Origin: a gamma proteobacterium L18
GTDB lineage: Bacteria; Pseudomonadota; Gammaproteobacteria; Pseudomonadales; Pseudomonadaceae
Direction of reading: 5' to 3'
Assembly: GCA_000497835.1 (NCBI GenBank)
Contig: KI547164.1
Coordinates: forward strand, 197,235-244,159
Length of the DNA stretch: 46,925 nucleotides
In this document: positions 45,171 through 46,925 of the stretch, piece by piece
Layout of the letters: every line of letters starts with the position of its first letter
How positions within the stretch are numbered: the first letter of the stretch is position 1
Program-made: the position numbers and the translations under genes
Notes under the pieces: model-generated
What the model was told of the DNA's origin: nothing
Databases searched by the model: none
What the model saw: only the letters and a program-made list of their open reading frames with translations

Positions 45171-46433
45171 TTACAGGATGCTGATCGGGTACGACACAAT
45201 CACACGGTTTTCGTTGAACTGGTTGGTGCCATAGTCACGACGCATGGTCGAGTTGCGCCACCGCAGGTTCAGGTCCTTGAAGGTGCCTTCCTGGAAGGTG
45301 TAGGCGATTTCCGATTCACGGCCCCACTCGCTGCCACCGTCGATGGTGGCGGTGTGGATGTTGTCACCGTGGATGTAACGGTTCATCAGGGTCAGGCCCG
45401 GTACGCCGACAGCGGCGAAGTTGTAGTCATGACGCAGCTGCCAGGATTTTTCCTGGGCGTTGTCATAGCTGGAGTTGTAGCTGTCGTTCGCCAGGGTGCC
45501 GCCGCTGGTACCGTTGACGCGCATCCAGTTGTTGTCACCGGTCAATTTCTGCAGGCCGACGTAGAAGGTGCTGCCACCGTATTTGGCCGAGAGCATGGCC
45601 GAGTAGGTGTTGTTGTCCAGCTTGCCGTCCAGCGCGCTGCCGTCGTCGCTGCCGTGGAAGTAACCCAGGTTGGCACCCAGGGTCCAGGCGCCTACCGGCT
45701 GGGAGTGGATCAACTGCAGGTATTGCTGCTTGTAGATGTCTTCCAGCTGCGAGTACCAGGCGCCGACCAAGGTGCGCTTGTCGTTGAAGGTGTACTCGGC
45801 ACCCACAAAGTTGAAGCGATCGGACTCGTGCGTGGTGTTGCCGGTCATCTGCATCGGCAGCATGCTCGCGTCGTTACGCGGGCTGTTGTCACGGAACTGA
45901 CCGCCGTACAGGGTCAGGTTGGTGATTTCCTTCGAGGTGATCTGCGCACCCCGGAAGGTTTGCGGCAGCGAGCGGCCATCGTCCGAACGCAGGATCGGCA
46001 GCACCGGCATCCACTCGCCCACTTTCAGCTCGGTCTTGGAGATCTTGGCCTTGAGCGCCACGCCCAGGCGACCGAAGTTGTCCACGGCCTTGCCATCATG
46101 GTCCAGTGGCAGCAGTTGGGTACCGCTGGTGCCGCCACCGCCGTCGAGTTTCTGCGAGTAGGTGCCCAGCACGTCGACGCCGAAGCCGACCACGCCTTGG
46201 GTGTAGCCCGATTTGGCATCGAGGATGAAGTTCTGTGTCCACTCGGCCTGGGTGCCTTGTGGTGCGGCGCTGTCTGTGAAGTTGCGACCGAAGTAGAAGT
46301 TGCGCAGGGTCAGGTTGACCTTGGCGTCTTCCACGAAGCCACCGGTGCCGTCTGCCATCACGGGCAGGGAAGAGCCGGCGATGGCCAGGGCGATGAGGCT
46401 GCGGGTGCAGGACGAGCGAGTGATGGCTTTCAT
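45171..46433 (-). CDS. OprD-family outer membrane porin (BenF/PcaP-like)
   Basis: A 420-residue outer-membrane beta-barrel. ATG 46433 opens a signal peptide (MKAITRSSCTRSLIALAIAG...VMA, cleavage near residue 28). The mature start GFVEDAKVNLTLRNFYFGR and the LKVGEWMPVLPILRSDDGRSLPQ segment are OprD-family hallmarks, and the C-terminus ends in alternating strand pattern RVIVSYPISIL. In P. putida a BenF-like porin (PcaP) ends this cluster, so uptake of 4-hydroxybenzoate or protocatechuate across the outer membrane is likely. A PcaR-like box lies about 250 bases upstream. Confidence 0.92.
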   Translation of the reverse strand: MKAITRSSCTRSLIALAIAGSSLPVMADGTGGFVEDAKVNLTLRNFYFGRNFTDSAAPQGTQAEWTQNFILDAKSGYTQGVVGFGVDVLGTYSQKLDGGGGTSGTQLLPLDHDGKAVDNFGRLGVALKAKISKTELKVGEWMPVLPILRSDDGRSLPQTFRGAQITSKEITNLTLYGGQFRDNSPRNDASMLPMQMTGNTTHESDRFNFVGAEYTFNDKRTLVGAWYSQLEDIYKQQYLQLIHSQPVGAWTLGANLGYFHGSDDGSALDGKLDNNTYSAMLSAKYGGSTFYVGLQKLTGDNNWMRVNGTSGGTLANDSYNSSYDNAQEKSWQLRHDYNFAAVGVPGLTLMNRYIHGDNIHTATIDGGSEWGRESEIAYTFQEGTFKDLNLRWRNSTMRRDYGTNQFNENRVIVSYPISIL

Positions 46434-46679
46434 TATTGTTGTGGTCTCTCTAATTATGAGCAACAGGGTGCCGTCGCGACGGTTGTTCAAGTCGTCGTGA
46501 TTCATGCAGCGGTACAAGCGTTGGAGGTTCAGCTGGTCAGCGGAGAGAGGGTGTGCATGGTGGCGTTACCTGTTGTTATTGTGTTTTTTGTGTTCAGGGT
46601 CTGGCGATTCCTTCACCTGTCCTGTTGAGCGGATGGTGCTTGGTCGCAAGGGGTGAATCAATCTGTCGCAGCCTAAACG

Positions 46680-46694
46680 GGGCGATAAGCGAAC
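46680..46694. promoter_or_regulatory. weak PcaR-like box upstream of the porin gene
   Basis: GGGCGATAAGCGAAC matches the remembered PcaR site at 11 of 15 positions, but the core has one change (CGATAAGCG). It is immediately followed by the palindrome at 46698. Confidence 0.35.
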
Positions 46695-46697
46695 ACT

Positions 46698-46713
46698 AAC
46701 TAACTTGTTAGTT
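46698..46713. promoter_or_regulatory. TetR-type operator-like palindrome
   Basis: AACTAAC and GTTAGTT are perfect 7-base arms around TT. The pattern resembles operators of TetR-family repressors; no TetR gene is in the window, so it probably belongs to a gene beyond the right edge. Confidence 0.5.
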
Positions 46714-46887
46714 CCGATCAACCCCCTTTATTTTGTTAGCGCGTGTGTTTTATAACATTGTTTCTGACGGGAATGACAGTTATTCGTCAGTTGTCGTATG
46801 ACTGCAGGGCTTGGGTTTTGGGGTGGTTTCGGGTGTATGGCTTGGTTTTTGTGGGGTGCTTGCGATCGCGCGCCGCCCGCGCGGCGC

Positions 46888-46912
46888 TTCCCGGGCAGAG
46901 CCCGGTCCTACA
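46888..46912. repeat. third copy of the pca MITE end
   Basis: TTCCCGGGCAGAGCCCGG and the next seven bases are identical to the first 25 bases of the left end at 44977. The partner arm would lie beyond the window. Confidence 0.75.
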
Positions 46913-46925
46913 TTTGTTGCAACGT

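Larger units (their letters stand above)
46434..46925. other. porin upstream region, end of the window
   Basis: A 492-base AT-richer region with the porin leader, a PcaR-like box, a TetR-like palindrome and a REP end. No coding frame is supported. The next gene lies beyond the window, so these sites may serve it instead of the porin. Confidence 0.5.

Noticed and set aside
45354..46628. A 424-residue plus-strand frame opposite the porin
   Set aside because: Val/Gln-rich antisense reading of the porin gene without any recognisable domain.

Overview
The window is a roughly 47 kb, GC-rich chromosomal segment of a Pseudomonas, most likely from the fluorescens/putida side of the genus. The grounds are an almost textbook MvaT, an ornithine-lipid olsB-olsA pair, a PctA-type chemoreceptor, many Pseudomonas-style REP/REPIN palindromes, and a pcaR-pcaK-pcaF-pcaT-pcaB-pcaD-pcaC-porin cluster in the order I remember from P. 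putida. From memory, the block fumarase, diguanylate cyclase, ferredoxin reductase, pykA, PilZ, MoxR/DUF58 operon, sbcB, mvaT, purU, glycosyltransferase operon, Pct receptor also follows the P. aeruginosa PA4333-to-PA4309 order. No rRNA, tRNA, CRISPR array, phage module or intact insertion sequence was seen.

Layout. 0.1-7.7 kb: ornithine-lipid synthesis (olsB, olsA), an atypical acyl-CoA-dehydrogenase-like protein, a beta-lactamase-fold hydrolase with a small Cys-containing partner, an island-like NYN-domain nuclease gene, a cardiolipin-synthase-like PLD enzyme, a DJ-1/PfpI protein and a ribbon-helix-helix protein. 7.8-17.3 kb: class I fumarase, a membrane diguanylate cyclase overlapping a ferredoxin reductase, two paralogous delta-60-repeat proteins, pyruvate kinase, a small lipoprotein and a PilZ protein. 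17.3-24.1 kb: a six-gene, end-to-end overlapping minus-strand operon (RDD, SpoIIM, DUF4129, DUF4350, MoxR ATPase, DUF58), conserved but poorly understood. 24.3-36.4 kb: sbcB, mvaT, purU, a three-gene membrane/glycolipid operon (GT4, DUF2334, LPG-synthase-like membrane protein), an amino-acid chemoreceptor, a HerA-like ATPase, the phosphate transporter PitA and a small conserved protein. 36.6-46.9 kb: the pca branch of the beta-ketoadipate pathway for protocatechuate and 4-hydroxybenzoate use.

How the genes work together. The pca genes import 4-hydroxybenzoate (PcaK, porin) and convert 3-carboxymuconate through PcaB, PcaC and PcaD to beta-ketoadipate, whose CoA ester is cleaved by PcaF; PcaR-like boxes lie in front of pcaR, pcaK, pcaF and perhaps the porin. 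OlsB/OlsA and three tandem PhoB half-sites near pitA give a phosphate theme. A c-di-GMP synthase and a PilZ protein lie about 6 kb apart.

The most noteworthy unexplained items are: a likely small RNA transcribed divergently from pcaR, with the PcaR operator between them; a NYN ribonuclease fused to an antitoxin-like DUF2384 tail and preceded by a hairpin-rich leader; the triple Pho box that points toward an antisense direction; the GT4-DUF2334-flippase-like operon; and the tandem delta-60 repeat proteins inserted between the ferredoxin reductase and pykA.
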